Assembly (NCBI GenBank): GCA_964016985.1
Contig: OZ024837.1
Span: 34,751,622 to 34,815,621, forward strand
From: Anodontia alba
Lineage: Eukaryota; Mollusca; Bivalvia; Lucinida; Lucinidae
Length of the DNA: 64,000 nt
Direction: 5' to 3'
Each line of letters begins with the position of its first letter. The stretch's first letter is position 1. Below, in pieces: positions 52,364 to 62,849 of the stretch. The notes below the pieces were generated by a model. It had not been told where the DNA came from. It searched no databases and was given only the letters and a program-made list of their open reading frames with translations. Position numbers and translations under genes: made by a program.

Positions 52364-53750
52364 TTCCCAGCTAACACGTAACGTTATTGTAACGTTTGCC
52401 AAAGGTTCTAAATTGGTTACGTTGGTTCCTAACATTTTACGAACGTTTTGCTAACGTTATCTTTAAATACAGACCAGCTTTTAATGTATGTGGGTGCAGG
52501 TAGAAAACTTTTCTTCCTACAAAACACTTGAGTCCATTCCCGACCTCTGTTGATCGTTTAAATAGAAGTTATGAAAAGGTTTCAGAATAACGTAAATTTT
52601 CACAACGTTTACAAAATGTTTTAAAAACGTTCTTACATTCTTTTAAATGTTGTCATGTAACGTGTAACGTTTGAATAATGTCCCAGTTAAGTCTTATATA
52701 TTTTTATTATTTGTTGGAGCTTGACGAATCAATTCAAGCCTTAAATAAAAATGAACGTTGATTACCTATTAACGCAACGCATCCAGAGCATGTGGCATGT
52801 AAGTATCAACGTGATAAGCACGTTTCATAGCCACGCCGTTTTTAAACCACACTCACGTTATCAAAATGACATGTAAACTTTCCTTGACATAGCTACTTTA
52901 AATAAAAAAATATTGTATTTATACATTTGAACTTGCAATGCTTGTTTCGTGCATCGGCTACGACGACTAAGAACAGTTCTTGAATACGAAACTTCACCTC
53001 CACATATAAAGTGTTGTCCCCATAATTTAGTGCCTGATTATTGTTTCTCAAGCCGACCGCCAGTCAAATCAGGTAAATAACACAATTATTTTTGTAGATG
53101 AATAGATTACCATCTTTTTTTTATTATATATATGTAACGTTCTTATACAGCCTGTATTTTGAGCTTACTGCATGTCTGGTAATTAATATTGTGACGAGCT
53201 GCTCTTCATGCTATTGTAATCAGTTTTCGTGTATTTTCTTTCTCTAAACTTTCTAATTTGTTACAGATTATAATGTATGAAGTTCTATCTCGTCTTACAT
53301 TGAAGTTATATATTTATTTATTTATTGTCAGCTACATTTTATAAGTGGACTTAATTTGTGGAATATTATTTGAGCCTTTAAAATTTCAAATTTTAAAATA
53401 ACGTTATCAAAACGTTAACAGGACGTTTTTATAACATTCCAAAAAACGTTATTATGACGTTCTGTAATTTGAGCTTACTGCGTGTGCTGGTAATTAATAT
53501 TATGACAAGCTTCTCTTCATGCTATTGTAATCAGTTCTCATGTTTTTTTTGTTGTTTTCTTTCTAATTTGTTACAGATTATAATGTATGAAGTTCTATAT
53601 CAGAACGTTTTTATAACATTCCAAAAAAACCTTATTATGACGTAAAAAAATGCCATTTTAACGTAATTTAAACGTCCTATAATAACGTTATTGTACGTTT
53701 CCAGTAACGTTTTCAAAACGTTTAAAAAACGTAATTTTGTTAGCTGGGAA
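52364..53750 (+). mobile_element. Element W, ACGTT-rich, 1.39 kb
   Basis: Ends TTCCCAGCTAAC and GTTAGCTGGGAA are exact 12-bp inverted repeats. Both flanking zones are packed with ACGTT/AACGT words (GTAACGTTATTGTAACGTTT on the left, CGTTTTCAAAACGTTTAAAA on the right). Internally, a block starting GAGCTTACTGC recurs at 53161 and 53471. E copies 1 and 3 lack it, showing precise insertion. No long open frame, so non-autonomous. Confidence 0.8.
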
Positions 53751-53868
53751 CGTCTAAATACCGGCGCAAATTTTGTTCACGTTTACATAGAGATATGGGA
53801 CAAGGTTATACTAAAGTTTAATAAATTTTCAATGTAACAGGTAAAATCGAACAATAATGTGATTCTTT

Positions 53869-53932
53869 AACTTTCACAGACACAGGCGATAATAACAGGC
53901 TTTTGCAAACAGCATAGATCCAGATGAGACAG
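53869..53932 (-). mobile_element. Family D MITE, truncated at hairpin apex
   Basis: TTAACTTTCACAGACACAGG to CAGATGAGAC. It then jumps straight into AGTCACAAACCGACGATCCC of element E. It occupies the same TTAA site as the D copy in E copy 1. Confidence 0.8.
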
Positions 53933-54211
53933 TCACAAACCGACGATCCCGGCAAATATAAAAAGTCCTTAGTGAGCTAATCGAACACGCTCCCATATGT
54001 AAAAGTCCAAAGCTATATTGGCGCGATTCCCGCGCCGGTCAAATAAACTAAACCCAGTAAGACAAAAAAATAATTGTTTCTTATATTCATAATATCAGGA
54101 GGAATTAAAATATATATGAGTTACCCTTAGAAACACTGAACACACACGAAACCCCCATTCCCTCCTCTCATAAGTCGAAATCTCGGCAATTCGGAGACTT
54201 TTCATTCATAT

Positions 54212-54330
<119 letters not shown>

Positions 54331-54535
54331 CGACCTTATTTATAGAGGGTAACACATTTAGTAATCTAGTACTAATCTTCCATGTGGCCCTCTTTTTTCC
54401 TGGGTAGAAACCAGTACTAAGCAATGTGGATAAAGTCTCTTGCTCAAGGAAACAACACTTGCTGTTAGTGGGGATCGAACCCGGTGCCTATCGATCTCGA
54501 GTCCGACGCTTTTCCACTGCACCACAGCGCTCCAC
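54331..54535 (-). mobile_element. tRNA-derived SINE S2 (Ser-like head)
   Basis: On the minus strand, box A TGGTGCAGTGG (54514-54524) and box B GGTTCGATCCC (54471-54481) are spaced as in a tRNA. The intervening GGACTCGAGATCGA resembles a serine tRNA anticodon arm, and CTGT/ACAG ends can pair. A non-tRNA body follows (TTGTTTCCTTGAGCAAGAGA, GGTTTCTACCCAGGAAAAAA), then the (TTA)n tail. It is not a functional tRNA gene. Confidence 0.85.
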
Positions 54536-54544
54536 ATTGATAGC

Positions 54545-54705
54545 AATGTAATTTGCAGGGTTGCATACTTTCCACCCTCATCCCACTAGTACCGGCTTTA
54601 GTGGAACTCGATTATCCGAGCTATCAGAATGGGCTAGATACTATCAATGAAAATACAATAAAAACAGCTCGCTGATGATGTACGGGTGACTTTTTATGGG
54701 TGCCA
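54545..54705 (+). repeat. Dispersed repeat M, fragment
   Basis: TTTGCAGGGTTGCATACTTT, CACTAGTACCGGCTTTAGTG, GATGATGTACGGGTGACTTT. Confidence 0.55.
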
Positions 54706-54789
54706 TATGACACTTAAGACCAGCTATAGTAAAGTCAAATAGTTTCTATAAATGATGCACTTGGTAACATACAACACATAAATATAAGT

Positions 54790-55250
54790 GGAGATACCCA
54801 GAAAATGCTACAATCACGAAACACAGAAAAGGGAGAGATGAGGAACACACAACATTACGAAAACACGCCTATTCAAATATATTGTGAATTTTACTACGAA
54901 AAACTGAAAATTTTCAGATGAAAAATTCTGATATTTTTCAAATTTCTTCTCAGAAGATAGACTATGGGTACTTGTTAGAACCGCCTTCGAAAGGCGATTC
55001 TAACGAGTACCCACAAACTATGTTTTAAGCAGAAATAAGAAAATCAATGTATATATCTGTAAACCCCAGTTTTACTGTATAAAAGTGGGGTTTAAGGGAG
55101 TCAAAACTATATACGCCTGTTTTCGCTATGATAAGAAACGAACGCCACATATGCAACCACAGATGCGGGGACAATAAAGAACCATAACAAATTTTATTTA
55201 TATAAGGTATTAACATGATTAGCATGAATCACATGCGAGATATCAGTTCT
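54790..55250 (+). repeat. Dispersed repeat N split by A
   Basis: AAATGCTACAATCACGAAAC, GGAGAGATGAGGAACAC before the A copy and AAACGAACGCCACATATGCA after it, matching GCCACACATG at 62.52 kb. Confidence 0.6.
54853..55130 (-). mobile_element. Family A MITE nested in N
   Basis: CATTACGAAAACACGCC to CGCCTGTTTTCGCTATG, hairpin GAACCGCCTTCGAAAGGCGA. Confidence 0.85.
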
Positions 55251-55499
55251 CTTTCTGGCGCTATCTTAAGAGGACAGATTACACTCAGTAGTTTTGCTAT
55301 TATATATAAAAGGAAACCAACTGTCATGGTTTCCCTTTGCTTCTCAGTACGAGAAGACCTTTCTTGAAAACATTCAAGGAAAGGATCTACTCAAAGAAAT
55401 AAAGAATTATGTCCTCAAAGAGATGAGACATGGTAAAACTCTACTACAGGTTACATGTACAATTTGAAATTATGTATGGTCTTTTTGGACTGTTGCTAA

Positions 55500-55732
55500 A
55501 CCGTCCTAGAGTTAACATGCCACATTTCGACAAAAAGGTAATCCGTTTTCCTGTTACTTCCAACCTAATAACTACCTAAGAAATAGTTCCTGCTTAAATC
55601 TGATAACGCTTAACTCTGTATTCAAACATATTAGCTCTATACACTTTGATGCTTAGAAAAAGCGAATAAATAAACAAAACCAAAGAAAACTTCAAACTTT
55701 TGAAGAAATAGTTGTGGTCATGGTACCCAAGC
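55500..55732 (+). repeat. Dispersed repeat R, copy 2, left part
   Basis: CCACATTTCGACAAAAAGGT, TTTGATGCTTAGAAAAAGCG, AGAAAACTTCAAACTTTTGA. The matching right part (ATAACCCGAGCCGCGGTCCT) lies at about 57020-57146, separated by A, the 56.2 kb open frame and E copy 3. Confidence 0.55.
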
Positions 55733-56009
55733 CATTATGAAAACATGCCTATTCAAATATATTGAAAATTTCAACTCCAAAAATTTAAAATTTTCAGATA
55801 AAAAACTCCGATATTTTTCCTATTTCTGCTCAAAACATAGATTGTGGGTACTCGTTGGAACCGCCTCGCCGAGGCGGTTCCAACGAGAACCCACAATCTA
55901 TGTTTTGAGCAGAAATAAGAAAAATAATGTATAACCTGTAAACCCCAGTTTTACTATACAAAAGTGGGGTTTAAGGGGGTCAAAATTATATAGGTATGTT
56001 TTCGTGAAA
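55733..56009 (-). mobile_element. Family A MITE, complete
   Basis: CATTATGAAAACATGCC to GGTATGTTTTCGTGAAATG, hairpin GAACCGCCTCGCCGAGGCGG. Confidence 0.87.
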
Positions 56010-56167
56010 TGTTCAGACCAACAGACATGGACCCCAGAATAAAGGGTGTAATCATGCGTTCGCGGATAGTAAGCATTACTCGGTAAGCAAGCTTCGCCCA
56101 CCGTGTCCATAGGCCTGAACGAAGGAAATGTAGGTAGAAACGTATGTCCAGGATTTCGGAAGTCTAC

Positions 56168-56359
56168 TTATGGCTCGTCATTGGCTAAAACATCAGACAC
56201 AATTCTGGAAACTGCCACATTGTAGGGACTGACCAGATCATGATGTCTCCCATACAACTTCTTAAGTGTTGCTACCAGTTTGGTTTTTTGATACTCCTTG
56301 CTCAACAACTTTGTAGTGGACACTTTTCCACGCTCCATGAGTCTTAACAAGACAAAATA
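56168..56359 (-). pseudogene. Protein-like fragment abutting element E
   Basis: The minus-strand frame reads MERGKVSTTKLLSKEYQKTK, then LVATLKKLYGRHHDLVSPYN and VAVSRIVSDVLANDEP before a stop at 56168. An upstream in-frame stretch (EYFVLLRL) runs into element E at 56349, so any earlier exon or coding part was replaced or separated. The composition is convincingly protein-like, but I cannot name a family. Likely a relic of a coding gene or larger mobile element. Confidence 0.3.
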
Positions 56360-56831
56360 TTCAGACGTAAACGTCTAAGTACCGGCGCAAATTTCGTGCA
56401 TGTTTACTTAGAAATATGGGACAAGGGTATACTAAAGTTTAATAAATTTTCAATGTAATAGGTAAAAAAGAACAACAATGTGATTCTTTAATGTATGCTT
56501 TTATTAAGCTTTAAAAATTTTCTTGATCAAGCAATATGCGAATGCTAATCATTTTGGGATCTCCACGAGATTTAGTTTGTACATTGTTATTAAAAAAAAA
56601 AAAAAAAAATCTTATCTAGAAGTTTATTTTAGCATGCGTCAGATATGAATATGTTTGAATTTTTTAAGTATAGACCAGACCACAGGTCATAGTCAAACTT
56701 TCCAAAGATGGACTGCAGGTCATATTCAAACTTATCTAACTGCGCTCTGCGCTAATCGAACACGCCTCCATACATAAAAATCCAAAGCTATATTGGGGGA
56801 CTGGCGCGATTCGCGCGCCGGCCAATAATTT
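56349..56831 (-). mobile_element. Element E, copy 3 (empty D and W sites)
   Basis: AAGACAAAATATTCAGACGT, AACGTCTAAGTACCGGCGCA to GCGCGATTCGCGCGCCGGCC, AATAATTT. It reads GATTCTTTAATGTATGC where copies 1 and 2 have a D element, and GACGTAAACGTCTAAG where copy 2 has W. The middle third is unrelated to copy 1. Confidence 0.72.
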
Positions 56832-57146
56832 GAACAGGCTCTGGCATAACGGATTAACTGTGATACGTAAACGCCATATGCTGGTGCAGAAGTGAAATTA
56901 CTGCTCAGGAATGGAAAGTTAACAATGAGAAAATTGAAGTCATCCCGTTTGTCGTAAAGCCTAAAGTCATCCCGTTTGTCGTAAAGCCTAAAGAAATAAA
57001 AAAATGATTATATTAAGTACAGTACAATATCGGCGGACGAATATGAACCGCGCCAGTTTTACAGCGTTTAGGTATAAAGTATAACCCGAGCCGCGGTCCT
57101 TCTAAGCACTGAAAAGGCTCTTTTCCACGGACCATGACCGAAAAGG

Positions 57147-57429
57147 CATTACTTAAACATGCCTATTCAAATATAATGAAAATTTCACCACCAAAAAACT
57201 GAAAGTTTTCAGGTAAAAATTCTGATTTTTTTTTTCAAATTTCTACTCAAAACATAGATTGTGTGTACTCGTTAGAACCGCCTCGGCGAGGCGGTTCTAA
57301 CCAGTACCTACACTCCATGTTTTTTAGCAGAAATAAGAAAAAAATAATAATTACCCCTGTAAACCCCAGTTTTACTATATAAAAGTGGGGTTTAGGGTGT
57401 CAAAATTATATAGGTATGTTTTCGTGATG
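57147..57429 (-). mobile_element. Family A MITE
   Basis: CATTACTTAAACATGCCTAT to GGTATGTTTTCGTGATG, hairpin GAACCGCCTCGGCGAGGCGG. Confidence 0.85.
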
Positions 57430-57580
57430 GGGCTATCTGGCTTGTCCTGGTTCATTGTATTAAAACGTTATTTATACTAAGACACAAAATCCGCAAATGT
57501 TAAACAAAAGCTGTATGGCATATACCTTTTCTTAATTTCGGCATGAATCCCAATCTGTTCTGGAGGCCTAGTGAATTTCA

Positions 57581-57972
57581 GGCAACGCCACCATCAGCGC
57601 TTTCAGAGATTTGATTCCCCTCGGGGCAAAAGTACTCGGGAATGTCGGAAACGGGATTATAATGCATGCTCCGCTGCGGCTTGTTTTAGTTATATACATC
57701 AATGCATCAGGCATCAATTCATTCAACGCGATGAAAAGTATTCAAATGAGACTCAGAAGATAATCAACATTCTAAGACTGATCAAGACTTGTGTTCCAGA
57801 CATGAATAAATTGTTGTGTGGTACCTATTGTCAAACATGTCAAGTAAGTAAAAATGACTTGATCAGACATTTAAATGAATTCGTGGCAAAAATAATACAA
57901 AATGAAATAATAGAATATGATATCAAGCAAATAAATATAATTTTGACAGAATATCTTGACAAACATATATAA
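57581..57972 (+). CDS. Exon-like open frame, unknown protein
   Basis: The frame is open from an upstream TGA near 57550 to TAA at 57972 but has no ATG near its start, so it would have to be an internal or last exon. A possible acceptor is GTGAATTTCAG at 57580. A possible donor, CAAGTAAGTA, lies at 57841-57850. The translation includes GKSTRECRKRDYNACSAAAC, LRLIKTCVPDMNKLLCGTYC and SKNDLIRHLNEFVAKIIQNE. It is Cys-containing, mixed in composition and helix-prone, unlike the repeat-derived frames. It matches no repeat in the window and I recognise no family. Confidence 0.28.
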
Positions 57973-57997
57973 CCTTGTTTACTTTTTATCATATTTA

Positions 57998-58215
57998 AAG
58001 GTAAATAGATACTCTTCAGGGGAGGTAACCCTATAAAATTGTTTTGCCTCTCTACTGATTAGGGGTTTAATCTAAATGAAAGAACTTGCTTCCTTAATAG
58101 TAAAGAATACCGACTATTGCATGAGAGGCATGGTACGAGGCATGATATTCTGGAGATAAACAGGAAGTCACAAAAGATGACGGAATATCCACCAAGTTGT
58201 CTGGTCCACTTAGTA
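57998..58215 (+). mobile_element. Family J MITE, decayed
   Basis: AAAGGTAAATAGATACTCTT, CAGGGGAGGTAACC at one end and AACAGGAAGTCACAAAAGAT at the other. The hairpin is mostly lost (ATGAAAGAACTTGCTTCCTT). Confidence 0.6.
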
Positions 58216-58268
58216 CGTTCACTCTTGACGTTTCAATGGTATTCAACAACAGATTGAAAACAGGTTTC

Positions 58269-58524
58269 GTCACGAAAACACGCTTATGTAATTTTTACCC
58301 CCTTAAACCCCACTTTTATATAGTAAAACTGGGGTTTACAGGGGTATGTACTGTTTTTCTTATTTCTGCTCAAAAACATAGATTGTGGGTACTCGTTAGA
58401 ACCGCCTCAGCACAATCTATATTTTGAGCAGAAATATGAAAAATATCAGAATTTTTTGTCTGAAAATTTTCATTTTTTGGTGGTAAAATTTTCAGTATAT
58501 TTGAATAGGCATGTTTTCGTAATG
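58269..58524 (+). mobile_element. Family A MITE, right arm deleted
   Basis: CGTCACGAAAACACGCTTAT to GGCATGTTTTCGTAATG. The hairpin stops at GAACCGCCTCAG and jumps to CACAATCTATATTTTGAGCA, so the right arm is gone from the apex outward. Confidence 0.83.
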
Positions 58525-58574
58525 GTTAGTGGAACATTTACCTCATAATTCATACCACTGCATACCCCTATTTT

Positions 58575-58817
58575 CACTATACTTCGAGATATCGGTACCT
58601 CGATATATCAGATTGCAGAACTGAGGAAAAAATAAATCGAACAGCCGCATTTCACAACTGAATATATAATTTGACTCCCGAAGCTCCTGAGAAGCAATTT
58701 CTCCTCTTTCTCACAATATTTTATTACTTGTTTTCATGTTTAAAAAGAGACCAGACTTTCATCTTGGGATAAGCGGTTATTTCAGATAAGCGTAGTCGAG
58801 ACAACGAGAGTCGACTG
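58575..58817 (-). mobile_element. Family U1 pogo-like element, 5'-truncated
   Basis: TACCTCGATATATCAGATTG, AAAAAGAGACCAGACTTTCA, GATAAGCGTAGTCGAGACAA and terminus GAGAGTCGACTGTA. TA target and CTG end as in pogo/Tigger-like elements. Confidence 0.68.
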
Positions 58818-58859
58818 TATATAATGCGAGAACAAGAAATATTCATTGCGTAGATTTGT

Positions 58860-59139
58860 CATCACGAAAACATACCTATATAATTTTGACCCCCTTAAAC
58901 CCCACTTTTATATAGTAAAACTGGGGTTTGCAGGGGTACAAGTTATTTTTCTTATTTCTGCTCAAAACATGCATTGTGGGTACTCGTAAGAACCGCCTCG
59001 GCGAGGCGGTTCTAACGAGTACCCACAATCTATGTTTTGAGCAGAAATATGAAAAATATCACAGTTTTTTTTATCTGAAAATTTTAAATTTTTGGAGGAT
59101 TAATTTTCTATATATTTGAATAGGCGTGTTTTCGTAATG
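58860..59139 (+). mobile_element. Family A MITE, complete
   Basis: CATCACGAAAACATACC to GGCGTGTTTTCGTAATG, hairpin GAACCGCCTCGGCGAGGCGG. Confidence 0.87.
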
Positions 59140-59744
59140 TTGATGTAATGACTATGGCTCAGGTGCTTTTATCTCTGCCTCTTAAATATTACCTCAGATC
59201 TACAAAATGCAGCGCTTTTAATGGGTGTTATTATTTCAAGCTAGGTTGCGATTGTGTGCTTGAAAATTAATTTCAAGTTTCTAAATGACTTATTTCCTTT
59301 TTAAGTGCAATAGCTCTACCTCTTTATGTTCTACTATTATTGAAATCACAAGTCCGTCGCGCCTGGCGGTGAACAAAGAGTTACTGAGGACAGTTAAAAA
59401 AATCAGGTTCATTCCATGAGAACTTAAATAGATGCACAATGCAAAACAAAGGTCTTTATGTCATGCTTTCGGGCAGCGAGTATCAGCCTACGCACTGGAC
59501 GGGCAGACCAGGAACTAAATATTGATAAATTATATAAATCGTCGGACAAATAAGATTGTACTAGGACTGTGCGGATGAGAAGATGATCGGAGCCCGCGCT
59601 GTTCCTTTTTGAATAAGAATCACTTTTTTGTATTTCCATTGTTTCATCTCTGCTCCTGACGTGCGCCAATGTGTAGTTGCACGTGATTTGACCTCCTTAC
59701 GTAAAATGATGTGCCACCAGGAAGAAGTATGCTATTGAGATGGA
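59140..59744. other. Unannotated spacer
   Basis: Only a faint cruciform relic (GACTGTGCGGATGAGAAGAT, GATCGGAGCCCGCGCTG) near 59565-59600. Confidence 0.35.
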
Positions 59745-59992
59745 TTAAAATACCCATTGTTGTCGGGAGACCCCTAAAAGGGTAATTGGCAAACAGTGCA
59801 GACCCAGATCAGACGACGCAATACGCGGCGTCTGATCAGGGTCTTTAATGTTTGCAAATACTTCAGCCCTTTCTTTTTAGAAGTATCTAAATCTCATAGC
59901 CTCACCTACCTAAAATTAAAATTGGACTCATCCAATATATATGTTGTTGAATACCATTGAAACGTCAAGAGTGCATTCAGTCTAAAATGGGA
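59745..59992 (+). mobile_element. Family F MITE, subtype 2
   Basis: Starts near TTAAAATACCCATTGTTGTC. Core CAGATCAGACGACGCAATAC / GCGGCGTCTGATCAGGGTCT, then CTCATAGCCTCACCTACCTA as in the 24.6 kb copy. Confidence 0.7.
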
Positions 59993-60042
59993 TAAGAAAG
60001 GATCCACTTTGTACTTTTTAACGTATTTTTGCTAGGTTTATA

Positions 60043-60373
60043 CCACATCGACTCTCGTTATCTCGAAGTACAAGGGGCGCTATGAAATACTTCAAGATAT
60101 CCATACCTCAACATATCAGATTGCAAAATATATGAAAAAATAAACCGAGCAACCACATTTCACAAATGAATATGTAAATTAACTCCTGAAGATAGGCATA
60201 TTGAAAGTATTGTTTAAAAGGGGGAGGATTTGCTCCTCAGGAGCAGTTTCTCCTATTTTCCACATTATTTTGTCACCTGTTGTTAGATTTCCATGTAAAA
60301 CAGAGACCAGATTTTCACACCGACATAGGCTGTTATTCGAGATAAGCGAAGTCGAGATAACGAGGGTCTACTG
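60043..60373 (-). mobile_element. Family U1 pogo-like element, complete
   Basis: CACATCGACTCTCGTTATCT, CGAAG to GTCGAGATAACGAGGGTCTA, CTG with TA on both sides: long inverted ends. Small inner hairpin GGATTTGCTCCTCAGGAGCA. Non-coding. Confidence 0.75.
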
Positions 60374-60475
60374 TACATTGCTCTATTTTCTGAGACTTAA
60401 TAAAATCGATATTCGTTGTTTTGCGTGCTTTTTGATTCCAAAGGCAAACTTTTAGACTTTTATTGTTGGCTTCAC

Positions 60476-60612
60476 TGCAAGACAAGCCCCTAAAAGAAAA
60501 GAATTTGCTCCAAAAGAGACTTGAAGAAAATCTCTCTTTTAGAGCAGACCCCTTTTCAGAAAAGAAACAAACAAATTGAAGTGTCGCTACCCGTAACTGC
60601 GTATCCATTCAT
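60476..60612 (+). mobile_element. Family J MITE, partial
   Basis: AAAGAATTTGCTCCAAAAGA / TCTCTCTTTTAGAGCAGACC, CCTTTTCAGAAAAGAAACAA and GTATCCATTCATTTAA end. Confidence 0.65.
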
Positions 60613-60645
60613 TTAATTAATGTTTATGTGAATGTTTATGTAAAG

Positions 60646-60970
60646 CAGTTGAACCTGAATAGCTCGAACACAGATTACTCGTTTACCATGGCTAATTCGA
60701 ACTCGGTTTTAAGTCCCAATAAAACAAATATTTAGGTACTTTTTTTGCGAAATTTTCTTATTTTATCATGAAATTGTATGCTTTGTGTACTCATTTAGAA
60801 TGGCCTCACCGATATACCATTTTTGTATAGAAGATCAAAACTACTTCCCAAAATTATCCTCATTTGCTTCCTGACCTGTTGCTATTGCTAACCCTCAGTA
60901 GCTCGAACTACCCATGTCTCGAAATAATTTCTGTGGTCCAAAAGATGTTCTAGCAAACGATGTTTGAATG
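60646..60970 (-). mobile_element. Family I MITE, palindrome mostly lost
   Basis: CAGTTGAACCTGAATAGCTC to GATGTTTGAATGTA. TTAGAATGGCCTCACCGATA marks the damaged hairpin. Confidence 0.75.
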
Positions 60971-61159
60971 TATTTAGATATAAAGTAAATAACTTGATTT
61001 GGACCTAAACGGGTAGGTTTATTCAAAAAAGGTAATACAACGGAAAGGTTTATTCAAAAAAAAGGTATGGTCCGCAGTGTCCAGTAAATAATTGGATCTG
61101 GACTTGAACCCACTTCGAAATACAGCGATTAGCTAGTTTATTCAAAAAAGATATGGTCC

Positions 61160-61392
61160 GCAATGTCCGAAAAAGTACCTACAGACATGTGCGCTCAACG
61201 AAGACTCAAACCAGCCTGCGTATTCGCGCAGTCTGATCAGAGTCTTCGTTGTTCGCATGAAGAAGCATTGCATGCTTTGCTATTCAAAATACACCCAGTG
61301 AAGATTCTGATCAGACTGCGCGAATGCGCAGGCTGATCTGAATCTTTGCTGTGAGCACATGTCTGGCGGTACGATTTCTGACATTGCGGCTC
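61160..61392 (+). mobile_element. Family H MITE
   Basis: CCGAAAAAGTACCTACAGAC, GACTCAAACCAGCCTGCGTA / CGCGCAGTCTGATCAGAGTC, AGTGAAGATTCTGATCAGAC / GCAGGCTGATCTGAATCTTT, end GGTACGATTTCTGACATTGC. Confidence 0.78.
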
Positions 61393-61589
61393 GATACGAG
61401 TACACTTACATGTTATATTTAACGTTCAAATCAGAAACTTATTTGGTTCTATCCTTGCAGGAAGGAAAATTTTCTGTGGTAAGTCTAGATAGTTCGTAAA
61501 GCCAGGTTCCTCAGGGATATGTCAGATATGAATGACATGGATGTTTGCACAGTTCTGTAGACAATAACTTTTGTAAAGGTCGATGGCAT

Positions 61590-61812
61590 AATGGGATTAG
61601 CGCTTAGCACTATGGGTAAAAAATTTCAGCAGACGATAGTTTGAAACATTTTCTTTTATTTTTCCCAGAAAACAGGATTTGAGAGATCATGCAAATTGTC
61701 TCCAATGGAGACAATTTGCATGAAAAGTCAAATTCTGTTATCTGATAGATATAAATAAAATATCATCAAAAAATGTTGTCGTCTGCTGTATTCGTCCAGT
61801 TGTAAAGGTTAA
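61590..61812 (+). mobile_element. Family K MITE
   Basis: TTAGCGCTTAGCACTATGGG, TTTCAGCAGACGATAG to TTGTCGTCTGCTGTATTCGT, ending TTAA. Hairpin CATGCAAATTGTCTCCAATG, GAGACAATTTGCATG is perfect. Confidence 0.78.
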
Positions 61813-61934
61813 ACTAGGCAGTTAATACCCTGTGGACCATTCTGTCTCACTTTCTGGAGAGGTCCATTTTCAATAGAAGAAGGTGTCCGTTTTATTTTAT
61901 TTCCATTGCTTCTTTCAAAGATTCTCTTTTTAAG

Positions 61935-62415
61935 GGGAGTGGATACACTTGAACGATTTCCGCCATTTTTACGAGATAACTTTTGCATCACGAAAACATG
62001 CCTATGTAAATTTGACCCCCTTAAACCCAAATTTTATACAGTAAAACTGGGGTTTACAGGGGTATACATTATTTTTCTTATTTGTGCTCGAAAACATAGA
62101 TTGTGGGTACTCGTTAGAACCGCCTCGATGAGGCGGTTCTAACGAGTACCCACAATTTATGTTTTGAGCAGAAATGTGAAAAATGTCAGAATTTTTAATC
62201 TGAAAATTTTCAGTTTTTGGTAGTAAAAGTTTCAGTATACGTATTTGAATAGGCGTGTATTCGTAATGGTGACTTCATTTGTATATTTCCTATTTGTTTT
62301 TCTGCACATAGACGCCCTTCTGAAAAGGGACCTACTCTACAAGAAAAGAATTTGCTCCCAAGGGGAGCAAATTCTTTGCTTTTTAGAGTAGATCCCGTTT
62401 TAGAATGGACAGAAA
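61935..62415 (+). mobile_element. Family J MITE split by A
   Basis: GGAGTGGATACACTTGAACG, CCGCCATTTTTACGAGATAA, CTTTTG, [A], GTGACTTCATTTGTATATTT, hairpin AAAGAATTTGCTCCCAAGGG / GAGCAAATTCTTTGC, TAGAGTAGATCCCGTTTTAG. Confidence 0.78.
61986..62268 (+). mobile_element. Family A MITE nested in J
   Basis: CATCACGAAAACATGCC to GGCGTGTATTCGTAATG, hairpin GAACCGCCTCGATGAGGCGG. Other J copies read AACTTTTGTGACTTCC here; the filled site adds only one G besides the element. Confidence 0.87.
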
Positions 62416-62424
62416 AATATAAGC

Positions 62425-62720
62425 GAGTGTACCCAGGAAATGCCACAATCACGAAGCACAGCCTTTTCTACGAACCAAAAGAATGAGAGATGAGGAACAA
62501 ATAATGATAAAACAAACGCCACACATGAATCCATCGACTCACAAACGAAGACGAAATGCAGCAGAGGAACCGCATAGGAACGGTCAATGTTTTGACAGAC
62601 TTGGAAGTATTATTAAATCTCTTAATGCAAACAGTGTCTTCCGTAGAAGATCTCTCCAAGGAATCATAAGGAACAGATACCAAGAAATGGAATGTCACAT
62701 GTGCAAGAAATAAAGATTTT
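62425..62720 (+). repeat. Dispersed repeat N, reference copy
   Basis: ACCCAGGAAATGCCACAATC, ACGAAGCACAGCC, GAATGAGAGATGAGGAACAA, ATGCAGCAGAGGAACCGCAT, AGGAACGGTCAATG. Most N fragments in the window align to this order. Confidence 0.65.
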
Positions 62721-62849
62721 GAATAACTATACTGTATATTTGGCACAGCCATGTCTCAATTTTCGGTTTATGCACGTCAAACCCAAATAGCCATAATTGT
62801 TTTGCCACGTATGGAATGAAAAAAGCTATCTGTCATCATTATGGACTTT

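Larger units (their letters stand above)
52340..54051 (-). mobile_element. Element E, copy 2, with W insertion and internal deletion
   Basis: Starts AAGACAAAATATTTAGACGT, is interrupted by W, resumes CGTCTAAATACCGGCGCAAA and ends with GGCGCGATTCCCGCGCCGGT, C. It also carries part of a D element joined directly to the E inner hairpin. Confidence 0.72.

Noticed and set aside
54454..54535. Functional serine tRNA gene
   Set aside because: No long variable arm, imperfect stems, and fused to a SINE body and (TTA)n tail.
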